Below, piece by piece: positions 27,495-37,134 of a DNA stretch of 64,000 nucleotides (position 1 is its first letter; every line of letters starts with the position of its first letter). The DNA is taken from positions 372,001 to 436,000 of the forward strand of contig NZ_LTAW01000003.1 of NCBI RefSeq assembly GCF_001639725.1, in the 5' to 3' direction. The notes beneath the pieces are model-generated. The model ran no database searches and had not been told where the DNA came from. It was given only the letters and a program-made list of their open reading frames with translations. The stretch comes from Marinomonas atlantica (GTDB lineage Bacteria; Pseudomonadota; Gammaproteobacteria; Pseudomonadales; Marinomonadaceae). The translations under genes and the position numbers were made by a program.

Positions 27495-28505
27495 TTACAC
27501 AATTTCGAAGACATGACGAATGGTGTGATGGTAAGGTAAATTGGGTCCAATTTTTGCGCTCGGGAAATGGTCAATGTTTGCGCTGTTAGGGTAGTTTTGT
27601 GGTTCCAAAGCTACCCCCGTATAATCCCCATGGATACCATCATGGCTCAAAAAGCCCCCTGTATAAAGCTGTAAACCCAATTCTGTCGTAAATATTGACA
27701 GCTGCCTCCCCGAACTTGGATCGTAAAGTTTACACGCTAACTTATCTTCATAGCGATCACCCAATAAACAATAGTTAATATCATATCCTTTGCTAGGTGC
27801 GTAAAAGGCTTTAGTTTGATGGATATCTCTTAGGTTGGAAAAATCAAAATTCGTTTTTTTGACATTAAGAAACTCACCTGTTGGTATAAGTTCGTGGTCG
27901 GTTGGTGTGACGAAATCAGCGGGAATAAGCAGTTTATGATTTAAAATGGTTTGTTTCGAGTCACCTGTTAAGTTGTAGTAACAATGATCTGTAATATTAA
28001 TGATCGAGTTTTTATTCGATATCGCATTGATAGATGTCGTGACTTGATTGTGTTGTAACGCCACATTGACTTCAAGTTCACAGCGGCCTGGATAGCCCAT
28101 GTCACCATCTTCCGAAGTGATATAAAAAGTAACACTGTTCGTTTCTTGATGTGTCTCGTATTGCCAAATGCGTTTATCAAAACCAACTGACCCACCATGT
28201 AGATGATGATTACCTTCATTTGCTTCAAGACTATGTTCACCGGATTCATTACTGAATTGGTGACCGCTTATGCGGTTTGCAACACGCCCACAAATTGCCC
28301 CTAAAAAACTATTGTCATTTAAATAGTCATTTAAATTGGGATAGCTCAAAACTATATTATCAATGCTGCCATGCCTATCTGCGAACTTAATTTCGGTAGT
28401 ACGCATCCCATAGGTAATCATAGAAATAGAGATATAGTTATTTGATAGAGTGATTTTGTCCACCGCTCGTCCTTCAATTTCTCCAAATAACTGTACCTTA
28501 ATCAT
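27495..28505 (-). CDS. galM: Aldose 1-epimerase (mutarotase)
   Basis: It interconverts alpha and beta anomers of aldoses such as galactose or arabinose before oxidation. The 336-residue protein has the first active-site region NEGNHHLHGGSVGFDKRIW near residue 95, the catalytic histidine region ITDHCYYNLTGD near 178, and the catalytic glutamate in GVALEPQNYPNSAN near 300. No signal peptide, so it is cytoplasmic. It is divergent from the LysR gene that heads the sugar locus and likely supplies the beta anomer to the SDR dehydrogenase. Confidence 0.93.
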   Translation of the reverse strand: MIKVQLFGEIEGRAVDKITLSNNYISISMITYGMRTTEIKFADRHGSIDNIVLSYPNLNDYLNDNSFLGAICGRVANRISGHQFSNESGEHSLEANEGNHHLHGGSVGFDKRIWQYETHQETNSVTFYITSEDGDMGYPGRCELEVNVALQHNQVTTSINAISNKNSIINITDHCYYNLTGDSKQTILNHKLLIPADFVTPTDHELIPTGEFLNVKKTNFDFSNLRDIHQTKAFYAPSKGYDINYCLLGDRYEDKLACKLYDPSSGRQLSIFTTELGLQLYTGGFLSHDGIHGDYTGVALEPQNYPNSANIDHFPSAKIGPNLPYHHTIRHVFEIV

Positions 28506-28642
28506 TTTACCTGTCCTTATTATTTTGTTGATAAATACAAACGAATTATGTGACCTTAACGCTCCAGATCAGCTTAAAGCAAATACAGAAAGTGAAATAA
28601 AGACAAGTAAGCCTTATTAAATTCCATATTATAGGAGAAGCT

Positions 28643-29575
28643 ATGGATATCGGGTTATCAAGAAACCTTAAGTTAAATCAACTGCGTTTAATTGCCCTAA
28701 TTGCGGAATATGGCCAATTAAATATCGCAGCTGACGAGTTAGCTATTACGCAACCAGCGGCCTCAAGAATGCTAGGAGAGATTGAGTCTACGCTAGATGC
28801 GAAATTATTTGTACGTCATGCAAAAGGCATGGAGCCGACCCTAGTTGGTCAGGCAATATGTCGGCGAGCGCATAACTTCGTTGTAGAGTTAAGAAACTTA
28901 TCAAGAGAGGTGGAAGAGCTTAAACAGGGTAATGGCGGATCTATTTCTATTGGGGCCGTAACTGGCGCAGCTGTGGGTTTTGTTATTCCCGCTATACAAC
29001 AGTTACGTGCAGTAGCGCCGCGTGCGGAAATAGATATAAATGTCGATACCAGTGAGAATCTTGTTAAAGACCTCGTTACTGGAAACAATGATTTTGTCGT
29101 ATCTCGCTTACCAAGTCACTACAATTCAGCTGACTTTGATGTCCTGCCTGCTCGTACTGAAACAGTGAAAATTATGGTGAGGGAAGGGCATCCGCTAGCA
29201 GGTGCAAGTGATGTCACTATGCGAGAACTGTCTAAATTTGAATGGGTAATGCAATCGCACCGAGCGCCGATACGCGAAGCGATAGAAGAAGCTTTCGTTA
29301 ATGAACATGCCGAATTTCCGTTGACCATTACCAACAGCACTTCCTTGCTGGCCTTAATGGCAATTTTAGTGTCGTCTAACAGTGTGGCGCCACTTGCCAG
29401 CGAGGTAGCAGATCTATTAATGAGCGATCAAGTTGGGGCTAAACTGGTTACTTTGCATATAGGTCAAACAATTGAGCTTAGCCCTTATTTTTTATTAAAA
29501 CTTAAAGGCCGCCATTTATCGCCCGTTGCGCATCAACTGGAGCGATTAATTAAGGCAGAGCTTAAAAAACGGTAA
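28643..29575 (+). CDS. LysR-family regulator, GbpR-like
   Basis: This 310-residue regulator has an N-terminal winged helix (about residues 10-70) with ADELAITQPAASRMLGEIES and KLFVRHAKGMEPT, and a periplasmic-binding-like effector domain from about 95. Its position directly ahead of a ChvE-type binding protein gene matches the gbpR-chvE arrangement known from Agrobacterium, where GbpR controls sugar-binding-protein expression. It probably senses a sugar or sugar acid and activates the transporter and enzyme genes downstream. Two dyads in the following gap are candidate sites. Confidence 0.9.
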   Translation: MDIGLSRNLKLNQLRLIALIAEYGQLNIAADELAITQPAASRMLGEIESTLDAKLFVRHAKGMEPTLVGQAICRRAHNFVVELRNLSREVEELKQGNGGSISIGAVTGAAVGFVIPAIQQLRAVAPRAEIDINVDTSENLVKDLVTGNNDFVVSRLPSHYNSADFDVLPARTETVKIMVREGHPLAGASDVTMRELSKFEWVMQSHRAPIREAIEEAFVNEHAEFPLTITNSTSLLALMAILVSSNSVAPLASEVADLLMSDQVGAKLVTLHIGQTIELSPYFLLKLKGRHLSPVAHQLERLIKAELKKR

Positions 29576-29591
29576 TTTTTATTTATCTTAA

Positions 29592-29611
29592 ACATACCTT
29601 TTTTGGTATGT
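29592..29611. promoter_or_regulatory. Dyad ACATACC-N6-GGTATGT upstream of the sugar transporter
   Basis: A perfect 7-bp inverted repeat around six Ts. ATAC...GTAT spacing resembles LysR-type binding sites. It lies between the LysR gene and chvE. It might alternatively be a weak hairpin ending the lysR transcript, since T-rich DNA follows. Confidence 0.5.
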
Positions 29612-29665
29612 AGTTTGTTATTTATTTCATTTGAATGGTATGGGCGTTAGCACTAACCTTGCTTC

Positions 29666-29680
29666 TAGGTTATATACCTA
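29666..29680. promoter_or_regulatory. Second dyad TAGGT-N5-ACCTA upstream of the sugar transporter
   Basis: A 5-bp inverted repeat with TATAT at its centre, 75 nt before the chvE start and 55 nt from the first dyad. The half-site (GGTAT-like) is shared with the first dyad, as expected for recognition and activation sites of one LysR tetramer. The TATAT may also be a -10 element. Confidence 0.4.
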
Positions 29681-29754
29681 ATTGGCTAAAAATAAAGATA
29701 AAAAAACCAGCATCAACGTGATCAATAAAGCGTTGCATGCACTAGGAGAAGCTA

Positions 29755-30819
29755 ATGAATTTTGTGAAAAGCGGTATTGCTACAGCAGTGTTAGGTGCAA
29801 GCTTGATTCTGTCTAATGGTCTTTATGCAAGTGAAGGGTATGTCGGTATTGCGATGCCAACAAAGTCTTCTGCTCGCTGGATAAGCGATGGCGAATCCAT
29901 GGTTCAGTTGTTTAAAGATGCAGGCTATAAAGTAGACCTCCAGTACGCTGAAGATGAAATCCCTAATCAACTGGCTCAGATCGAGAATATGATTGTGAAA
30001 GGGGTTGATGTACTGGTTATTGCTGCGATTGACGGTACGACATTATCCAATGCATTGGAAAATGCAGATGCGTCTGGTATTAGCGTTGTTGCTTACGACC
30101 GCCTAATTAAGAACAGCCCTTATGTGGATTACTATGCGACATTTGATAACTTTCAAGTGGGTGTTCAGCAGGCTAAATCCCTGATCTCGGGTTTAGAAAA
30201 TCGTTTCGGTGAAGGTCCGTATAATGTTGAGTTATTTGGTGGTTCACCGGATGATAACAATGCGTACTTCTTTTATAAAGGCGCTATGTCCGTCTTACAG
30301 CCATTGATTGATTCAGGCGAAATCATAGTTGTTTCAGGTCAGCAGGGTATGGATAAGGTTGGTACCTTACGCTGGGATGGGTCAGTTGCCCAAGCGCGTA
30401 TGGATAACTTGATGTCCACTTATTACACGCAAAAAACCGTACATGGCGTATTGTCTCCCTACGATGGTTTATCTATCGGCATTTTATCATCTTTAAAAGG
30501 TGTTGGTTACGGTTCGGGTGGAATGAAAATGCCGATAGTAACAGGCCAAGACGCAGAACTTCCTTCAATTAAATCCATTAAATCAGGCGAACAATACTCA
30601 ACCATTTTCAAAGACACCCGAGTCTTGGCACATGTGACAGTGGGAATGGTAGAAGCGCTATTGAATGATGTGAAACCTCAAATTAATGACACCACAACCT
30701 ATGATAACGGCTACAAAGTAGTTCCTAGCTATCTTCTAGAGCCTGTTGCTGTTGATCTAAGCAACTGGGAAGACGTTTTAATAGGCAGCGGTTACTACCA
30801 AGCCGATCAGTTGAACTAA
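29755..30819 (+). CDS. chvE: ChvE-type periplasmic sugar-binding protein
   Basis: This 354-residue solute-binding protein of a sugar ABC transporter has a signal peptide ([20 protein letters not shown], cleavage near YAS-EG) and a ribose/galactose-type periplasmic fold: [57 protein letters not shown] and [19 protein letters not shown]. These match ChvE, which binds galactose, arabinose, glucose and related monosaccharides. It has no lipobox, so it should be soluble. It heads a run with gguA, gguB and gguC. Confidence 0.92.
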   Translation: MNFVKSGIATAVLGASLILSNGLYASEGYVGIAMPTKSSARWISDGESMVQLFKDAGYKVDLQYAEDEIPNQLAQIENMIVKGVDVLVIAAIDGTTLSNALENADASGISVVAYDRLIKNSPYVDYYATFDNFQVGVQQAKSLISGLENRFGEGPYNVELFGGSPDDNNAYFFYKGAMSVLQPLIDSGEIIVVSGQQGMDKVGTLRWDGSVAQARMDNLMSTYYTQKTVHGVLSPYDGLSIGILSSLKGVGYGSGGMKMPIVTGQDAELPSIKSIKSGEQYSTIFKDTRVLAHVTVGMVEALLNDVKPQINDTTTYDNGYKVVPSYLLEPVAVDLSNWEDVLIGSGYYQADQLN

Positions 30820-30885
30820 GTCCAAATACTATTGCAGCTATGTTGTAAAGCAGATGATGTTTAGTCGTCTGCTTAGGGGATCGTC

Positions 30886-32409
30886 ATGCAAAATGTAATC
30901 TTAGAAATGCGCGAAATAACCAAAGAGTTTCCCGGCGTTAAAGCCTTAGATCGCGTAAATCTAAAAGTCAAAAGCGGTGAGATACACGCATTAGTAGGGG
31001 AAAATGGTGCGGGTAAATCCACCTTGATGAAAGTGTTGAGTGGTGTCTATCCACATGGAAGTTACACTGGCGCCATCCTGTTTGAGGGTGAAACTGTTGA
31101 GTTTAACACCATTCGAGACAGTGAAGAAAAAGGCATCATCATTATTCATCAAGAATTAGCGCTGGTTCCGCTTCTGTCGATTGCTGAAAACTTGTTTTTG
31201 GGTAATGAAAATGTTGAAGGTGGTCGAATCAACTGGCCACACACTTACGCTCGCACTCAAGAGTTGCTTGCCAAGGTGGGACTGAAAGAGTCGCCAACTA
31301 CTAAAGTTGGCAGTTTAGGTGTGGGCAAACAGCAGTTGATTGAAATTGCTAAAGCCTTAGCAAAAAAAGTAAAACTGCTAATTCTTGATGAACCAACAGC
31401 GTCTCTACAAGAAAACGACAGTGCTAAGTTGCTTGATTTATTACTCGAATTTAAAGCGCAAGGCATTTCTTCAATTCTTATCACTCATAAACTCAACGAA
31501 ATCAGTCGAGTCGCAGATTCAATAACTGTGATTCGTGACGGGGCCTCTGTATCGACATTAGATTGCCAAGCTAATTCGATCAGTGAAGCTGACATTATTC
31601 GGGATATGGTTGGACGTGATATGGCCAATCGTTATCCCAGTCGTGACGCTTCAATTGGACAACAACTGTTATCGGTTTCGAAGTGGAATGTCTGGCATCC
31701 AGTCGATAGTGACAGACAAGTTATAGAGGACATTCACTTTGATGTCTCTGCCGGTGAGGTCGTTGGTATTGCTGGTCTCATGGGCTCGGGTCGCACGGAA
31801 TTAGCGATGAGTATCTTTGGTAAAAGTTACGGCAAGAATATTCAAGGCGAAGTCAAAATGCGCGGTCTGCCGGTCGATGTTTCGAGTGTGCCTAAAGCGA
31901 TAAAAAGTGGCTTAGCCTATGTTACCGAAGATCGAAAGGAGCTTGGTTTAGTGCTTGATGAAAGCATTAAAATTAATACCACTATGGCAGCGTTAGGTCG
32001 TGTTTCTAAACATGGCGTTATTAATAAATCTGAAGAGCATCAAGTGGCTGAAGGTTATCGCAAAGCTTTACGGGTACGTACCCCCAGTGTTTTGCAAACA
32101 GTGGGTAACCTTTCAGGTGGCAATCAGCAAAAAGTGGTGCTGAGTAAGTGGCTGTATTCACAGCCTGATGTGTTGATTTTAGATGAGCCTACCCGAGGCA
32201 TTGATGTAGGCGCTAAATTTGAAATATATAGCATCATCAATGAGCTGGCGATGGATGGTAAAGGTGTCCTCATGATTTCCTCAGAAATGCCAGAGCTACT
32301 CGGAATGTGTGATCGCATATATGTCATGAATGAAGGACGGTTTGAAGGTGTCCTCAATAAAGATGAAGCGAGCCAAGAAAAAATCATGTCGATGATCGTT
32401 AAGGCTTAA
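30886..32409 (+). CDS. gguA: Sugar ABC transporter ATPase with two nucleotide-binding domains
   Basis: This 507-residue ATPase energises monosaccharide import. Domain 1 (about residues 1-240) has Walker [13 protein letters not shown], signature [15 protein letters not shown] and Walker [11 protein letters not shown]. Domain 2 (about 255-507) has the degenerate Walker [12 protein letters not shown], signature [15 protein letters not shown] and [14 protein letters not shown], the pattern typical of MglA/XylG/GguA proteins. It lies 66 nt after chvE and 12 nt before the permease gene, in one operon. Confidence 0.95.
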   Translation: MQNVILEMREITKEFPGVKALDRVNLKVKSGEIHALVGENGAGKSTLMKVLSGVYPHGSYTGAILFEGETVEFNTIRDSEEKGIIIIHQELALVPLLSIAENLFLGNENVEGGRINWPHTYARTQELLAKVGLKESPTTKVGSLGVGKQQLIEIAKALAKKVKLLILDEPTASLQENDSAKLLDLLLEFKAQGISSILITHKLNEISRVADSITVIRDGASVSTLDCQANSISEADIIRDMVGRDMANRYPSRDASIGQQLLSVSKWNVWHPVDSDRQVIEDIHFDVSAGEVVGIAGLMGSGRTELAMSIFGKSYGKNIQGEVKMRGLPVDVSSVPKAIKSGLAYVTEDRKELGLVLDESIKINTTMAALGRVSKHGVINKSEEHQVAEGYRKALRVRTPSVLQTVGNLSGGNQQKVVLSKWLYSQPDVLILDEPTRGIDVGAKFEIYSIINELAMDGKGVLMISSEMPELLGMCDRIYVMNEGRFEGVLNKDEASQEKIMSMIVKA

Positions 32410-32421
32410 GCGGAGAGAACA

Positions 32422-33633
32422 ATGGAAATAATAAAAACCGAAAATCCAGCTCAAAATGAGCCGCCAAAAGCGCCTTCAGCAAAGAGCTTTTTGAAAAATC
32501 ACATGCGTGAGTATGGCATGTTATTGGCGCTAGTCGCCATCATGATCATGTTTCAAGTATTAACTGACGGCACGTTAATGCGTCCGGCTAACTTAACCAA
32601 CCTTTTCCTTCAAAATAGCTACATCATCATTATGGCCATTGGTATGTTGCTGGTGATCGTAGCTGGTCATATCGATTTATCGGTAGGTTCAGTAGTGGGC
32701 TTTATTGGCGCGCTTGCTGCCGTTATGTCGGTGAATTACGACTTGCCAACTCTTGTGGTCGTTCCAGCATGCTTATTGATGGGGTTAACCATAGGTGCAG
32801 CTCAAGGTTATTGGGTTGCTTATTGGAAGATTCCGTCTTTTATCGTAACGCTTGCAGGTATGTTGATTTTTCGTGGATTAACACTTGCCCTACTCGAAGG
32901 GCAATCTGTAGGGCCGTTTCCAAAGTCATTCCAACTACTCAGTACAGGCTTTGTGCCAGATGTATTCGGAGTAGGCCGACCTAACATGACGGCGATGGTG
33001 TTGGGAGTTCTAGCAGCTGTTTCAATTGTCTTCTTGGCTGCGCGTCAACGAGCACAAGCGTTACGCTATGGCATTCAAGACGAACCTTTTAGCTTCTTTA
33101 TTATAAAGAATACGATGGTCGCTATTGCCCTGATCTATATATCTTATTTATTAGCTACATATCGTGGTTTGCCAAATGTTCTGATTACGATGGCGGTATT
33201 AGTGGCAGTTTATACTTTTATAACAAACTCGACCATGCTTGGCCGCCGTGTTTACGCCGTTGGTGGTAATGAAAAAGCAGCAAAGCTGTCGGGTATTAAT
33301 ACTGAGCGTTTGACCTTTTTCACCTTTGCCAATATGGGCATGCTAGCTGCGCTGGCTGGGATGATTTTTGCTGCACGTTTAAATACCGCGACGCCAAAAG
33401 CAGGCTTTGCATTCGAGCTGGATGTGATCGCGGCAGTTTTCATCGGTGGTGCATCGATGACTGGTGGCGTTGGTAAAGTTATTGGTGCAGTGGTTGGCGC
33501 ATTGATTATGGGAGTCATGAACAACGGAATGTCGATTCTTGGGATCGGAATTGATTGGCAACAAGTAATTAAAGGCGCAGTACTGCTCGCAGCCGTAATC
33601 TTTGATGTATACAACAAGCGTAAAGCGCGCTAA
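32422..33633 (+). CDS. gguB: Sugar ABC transporter permease
   Basis: This 403-residue inner-membrane permease is of the MglC/XylH/GguB type, with about ten hydrophobic helices. It carries IVAGHIDLSVGSVVGFIGAL near residue 80 and GRRVYAVGGNEKAAKLSGIN near 275, the coupling motif of this family. The N-terminal 30 residues are proline- and lysine-rich and cytoplasmic. It forms a homodimer driven by GguA and fed by ChvE. Confidence 0.94.
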   Translation: MEIIKTENPAQNEPPKAPSAKSFLKNHMREYGMLLALVAIMIMFQVLTDGTLMRPANLTNLFLQNSYIIIMAIGMLLVIVAGHIDLSVGSVVGFIGALAAVMSVNYDLPTLVVVPACLLMGLTIGAAQGYWVAYWKIPSFIVTLAGMLIFRGLTLALLEGQSVGPFPKSFQLLSTGFVPDVFGVGRPNMTAMVLGVLAAVSIVFLAARQRAQALRYGIQDEPFSFFIIKNTMVAIALIYISYLLATYRGLPNVLITMAVLVAVYTFITNSTMLGRRVYAVGGNEKAAKLSGINTERLTFFTFANMGMLAALAGMIFAARLNTATPKAGFAFELDVIAAVFIGGASMTGGVGKVIGAVVGALIMGVMNNGMSILGIGIDWQQVIKGAVLLAAVIFDVYNKRKAR

Positions 33634-33648
33634 ATAGGAGCCATCATC

Positions 33649-34614
33649 ATGCATTTGTCTCAACATAAAAACGGTGGTGTGATTTGCCGCAATAACCAAA
33701 CTGCTCAGTGGGTAAATGGAGTGGAAACGGTCTATGGGCTAGCACAGGAAGCGATTGATAACGGTTTGAGTTTGGCTCAGTTGATTGAGCAAAAAGGTTT
33801 GGGTGAGGGGGTCGACTTGGCGGACTTATATGCTAAAGGGGAGCTGGACTGCCCAGTACGACACCCTGACCCTGCCCACACTTATTTGACGGGTACAGGC
33901 CTCACACATTTGGGCTCCGCAGCGACTCGTAATGCCATGCACGGTAGCAGTGACGATTTGACAGATTCCATGAAAATTTTCCAAATGGGGGTGGAACAAG
34001 GCAAACCTGCGGAAGGCGAAGAAGGGGTTCAGCCAGAGTGGTTTTACAAAGGTAACGGCGCAGGCATCGTACCACCAGGTGATGCATTACCATCCCCTGC
34101 GTTTGCTTTAGACGGTGGCGAAGAGCCGGAGATCGCAGGATTCTACTTGATTGGTAAAGATGGCCAAGTTCATCGCATTGGTTACACCTTAGCAAATGAG
34201 TTTTCCGACCACATTACAGAAAAGCAGAATTACTTATACCTAGCGCATTCTAAGTTGCGTCCAGCATCGTTTGGTCCAGAGTTATTAGTGGGTGAATTGC
34301 CTGCGCACATTGAAGGGCATTCTCAGATCAAGCGTGACGGTGATGCGTTGTGGGGCAAAGACTTTCTGTCTGGTGAAGACAATATGTCCCACAGTTTCCG
34401 TAACCTTGAACATCACCATTTTAAATATGGTCTCTTCCGTCAGCCAGGGGATCTTCACGTACATATGTTTGGCACGGCGACCCTATCTTTCGCTGATCAA
34501 ATCAGTGCTCAAGCTGGCGATGTATTTGAAATCTCGTCACCTACGTTTGGTCTGCCATTACGCAATGCATTAGCGCATGAGGAAGCACTGGATACGAAAG
34601 TGAGCGTGCTATGA
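33649..34614 (+). CDS. gguC: GguC/AraD1-like FAH-superfamily protein
   Basis: This 321-residue protein has the fold signals of the fumarylacetoacetate hydrolase superfamily: PEIAGFYLIGKDGQVHRIGY, LANEFSDHITEKQNYLYLAH and KLRPASFGPELLVG. It matches GguC, encoded with chvE-gguAB in Agrobacterium and other bacteria and also called AraD1. Genomic context in several groups predicts it dehydrates 2-keto-3-deoxy-L-arabonate to 2-oxoglutarate semialdehyde; this window fits that, because the next needed enzyme is encoded downstream. It overlaps the SDR gene by 4 nt. Family firm, reaction inferred. Confidence 0.85.
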   Translation: MHLSQHKNGGVICRNNQTAQWVNGVETVYGLAQEAIDNGLSLAQLIEQKGLGEGVDLADLYAKGELDCPVRHPDPAHTYLTGTGLTHLGSAATRNAMHGSSDDLTDSMKIFQMGVEQGKPAEGEEGVQPEWFYKGNGAGIVPPGDALPSPAFALDGGEEPEIAGFYLIGKDGQVHRIGYTLANEFSDHITEKQNYLYLAHSKLRPASFGPELLVGELPAHIEGHSQIKRDGDALWGKDFLSGEDNMSHSFRNLEHHHFKYGLFRQPGDLHVHMFGTATLSFADQISAQAGDVFEISSPTFGLPLRNALAHEEALDTKVSVL

Positions 34615-35375
34615 GTCAAGCAGCAGTGTACCCAGATCTTAAGGGTCGTACGGTATTTATTTCCGGCGGCGCTACCGGTATTGGTGAAGCAATCGTCACC
34701 GCATTTGCACAGCAAGGAGCCAATACGGCTTTTGTTGATTTAGACAACGAGGCAGGGGTTGCACTTACCCAGAGATTACGTGACCAAGGCCATAGCGTGT
34801 GGTTTCGCGCTTGTGACGTCACTGACACTGGCGCTTATCAAGCTGCGATTCATGATGCGGCAAAAGAATTAGGGTTGATATCTGTGTTGCTCAATAACGC
34901 TGCGAACGATGTTCGTCATTCACTTGATTCGCTCTCAGAGGAGCGTTTTGACAGCTTAGTGGGGGTGAACTTCAAGCATGCCATGTTTGCCGCACAAGCG
35001 GTCACGCCGATGATGAAAGAGCTAGGCGGTGGTTCGATTGTGAACTTCGGTTCAGTGGGTTGGATGATGGCGTCTGCAGGGTACCCAACCTATGCCGCGT
35101 CAAAAGCGGCGATGCACGGTTTAACACGTGGTTTAGCGCGTGATTTAGGAAGTGATCATATTCGCGTAAATACATTAGTGCCTGGTTGGGTCATGACTGA
35201 AAAGCAACTCCAGCTATGGGTCGATGACGCCGCCAAAGAAAAAATCAAACAGAGTCAATGTCTTGCAGGCCCAGTGCTGCCAGAGCACATTGCCAATATG
35301 GCTCTATTTCTCGGGTCTGATGCATCGCGTATGTGTTCGGCTCAAAACTTTATTGTTGATGGAGGTTGGGTATGA
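34611..35375 (+). CDS. SDR-family sugar 1-dehydrogenase (galactose/arabinose type)
   Basis: This 254-residue NAD(P)-dependent short-chain dehydrogenase is predicted to oxidise galactose or L-arabinose to the lactone. The nucleotide-binding motif is ISGGATGIGEAIV, followed by LLNNAAND, catalytic Ser in VNFGSVGW, and YPTYAASKAA with the Tyr and Lys of the active site. Its start overlaps the gguC stop (ATGA) and its stop overlaps the dehydratase start (ATGA). Which sugar it prefers is not visible from the sequence; context suggests more than one. Confidence 0.88.
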   Translation: MSQAAVYPDLKGRTVFISGGATGIGEAIVTAFAQQGANTAFVDLDNEAGVALTQRLRDQGHSVWFRACDVTDTGAYQAAIHDAAKELGLISVLLNNAANDVRHSLDSLSEERFDSLVGVNFKHAMFAAQAVTPMMKELGGGSIVNFGSVGWMMASAGYPTYAASKAAMHGLTRGLARDLGSDHIRVNTLVPGWVMTEKQLQLWVDDAAKEKIKQSQCLAGPVLPEHIANMALFLGSDASRMCSAQNFIVDGGWV

Positions 35376-37117
35376 GCCAATTCACACCAAAACCTTGGCC
35401 CCGCAAACTGCGTTCTACGGAATGGTTTGGCGGTACCTCACGAGATCATATTTATCACCGCAGTTGGATGAAAAACCAAGGCCTGCCTGCGGACCTATTC
35501 GATGGTCGTCCTGTTATTGGTATCTGTAATACTTGGTCCCAGTTGACGCCTTGTAATGCACATCTACGCGATCTTGCTGACCGCGTTAAACATGGTATTT
35601 ACGAAGCCGGTGGTTTACCGCTGGAGTTCCCTGTGTTTTCGGTGGGCGAAAGCTCCTTACGGCCGACCGCGATGATGTATCGCAACATGGCCGCCATGGA
35701 TGTAGAAGAAGCGCTGCGTGCGAACCCGCTAGATGGTGTCGTGTTGTTGGCGGGTTGTGACAAAACTACGCCGGCATTGATTATGGGTGCCTGCAGTGTC
35801 GATATCCCTTCGATTGTCGTCTCCGGCGGGCCGATGTTGAACGGTTATTTCCGTGGCGAGCGTGTTGGGTCTGGAACAGCGCTATGGCAAATGTCAGAAG
35901 ACATAAAAGCCGGCAAAATGACCCAAGAAGATTTTCTCGAAGCCGAGCAGTCTATGTCACGCTCGCCGGGCTCTTGTAACACCATGGGGACAGCGTCTTC
36001 CATGGCGTCTATGGCCGAAGCATTAGGTATGGCGTTGTCTGGTAACGCTGCGATTCCTGCGGTGGACAGTCGTCGCCGAGTGATGGCGCATTTAACGGGC
36101 CGTCGCATCGTCGATATGGTCAAAGATGATTTAAAACCATCGGATATATTGACCCGTGATGCGTTTGAAAATGCGATTCGTGTGAACGGGGCCATCGGTG
36201 GATCTACCAATGCTGTGATCCATTTATTGGCGATCGCTGGGCGTGTTGGTATTGATCTCACATTGGACGACTGGGATAAACTCGGTCAAGAAATTGCGAC
36301 CATCGTTAATTTAATGCCGTCGGGCAAGTACCTGATGGAAGAGTTCTTCTATGCTGGTGGTTTACCTGTCGTCATCAAGCAATTGGCCGAAGCGGGCAAA
36401 CTGCATAGAGATGCGATTACGGTGTCTGGCTCCAGCGTGTGGGACGAAGTAAAAGATGTGCGTAACAGCAATCCTGATGTGATTTTACCGGTCGAAAAAG
36501 CGCTGACCCAACATGGTGGTATTGCGGTTCTAAAAGGCAACTTAGCTCCTCAAGGGGCGGTGTTGAAACCTTCTGCATCGTCTGAACATTTATTGCAACA
36601 CCGTGGTCGTGCGGTCGTGTTCGAAGACATCGATGATTACAAAGCGAAGATCAATGATGAAGCGCTCGACATTGATGAAAACTGCGTTATGGTGCTGAAA
36701 AACTGTGGACCGAAAGGTTATCCAGGTATGGCGGAAGTGGGCAATATGGGGCTACCGCCTAAAGTGCTGCGTAAGGGCATCAAGGACATGGTGCGTATTT
36801 CTGATGCACGTATGTCGGGTACGGCCTACGGCACTGTTGTGCTGCATACAACACCCGAAGCTGCTGCAGGTGGACCACTTGCAGTGGTACAAAATGGCGA
36901 CATGATTGAGCTGGATGTGAAAGGGCGTCGCCTGCATTTGGATATCTCTGATGACGAACTGGGAGCACGATTAGCTGCGTGGAAATCCAGTATCGAAGCG
37001 CCTAAAGCGGGTTATATCAAACTGTTCCATGATCATGTCCAAGGTGCCGATACCGGCGCGGATTTTGATTTCCTAAAAGGTTGCCGTGGCGCTGCGGTGC
37101 CGAAAGACAGTCATTAA
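35372..37117 (+). CDS. IlvD/Edd-family sugar-acid dehydratase, L-arabonate dehydratase type
   Basis: It removes water from an aldonate to give a 2-keto-3-deoxy acid. The 581-residue protein has the three cysteine regions that ligate an Fe-S cluster: NTWSQLTPCNAHL, LLAGCDKTTPALIMG and SPGSCNTMGTASSMA, and the later NGAIGGSTNAVIHLLAIAGR. The opening WPRKLRSTEWFGGTSRDHIY is typical of arabonate/galactonate dehydratases rather than IlvD. ATG at 35372 follows GGAGG and overlaps the SDR stop; an upstream TTG frame was rejected. Enzymes of this group can accept L-arabonate, D-fuconate and D-galactonate. Confidence 0.88.
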   Translation: MSQFTPKPWPRKLRSTEWFGGTSRDHIYHRSWMKNQGLPADLFDGRPVIGICNTWSQLTPCNAHLRDLADRVKHGIYEAGGLPLEFPVFSVGESSLRPTAMMYRNMAAMDVEEALRANPLDGVVLLAGCDKTTPALIMGACSVDIPSIVVSGGPMLNGYFRGERVGSGTALWQMSEDIKAGKMTQEDFLEAEQSMSRSPGSCNTMGTASSMASMAEALGMALSGNAAIPAVDSRRRVMAHLTGRRIVDMVKDDLKPSDILTRDAFENAIRVNGAIGGSTNAVIHLLAIAGRVGIDLTLDDWDKLGQEIATIVNLMPSGKYLMEEFFYAGGLPVVIKQLAEAGKLHRDAITVSGSSVWDEVKDVRNSNPDVILPVEKALTQHGGIAVLKGNLAPQGAVLKPSASSEHLLQHRGRAVVFEDIDDYKAKINDEALDIDENCVMVLKNCGPKGYPGMAEVGNMGLPPKVLRKGIKDMVRISDARMSGTAYGTVVLHTTPEAAAGGPLAVVQNGDMIELDVKGRRLHLDISDDELGARLAAWKSSIEAPKAGYIKLFHDHVQGADTGADFDFLKGCRGAAVPKDSH

Positions 37118-37134
37118 TTAATTGAGGAGTCGAT

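Noticed and set aside
35366..35371. Upstream TTG start for the dehydratase
   Set aside because: The ATG at 35372 has GGAGG at proper spacing and the usual 4-nt overlap with the preceding stop; the TTG would lie on top of the ribosome site.
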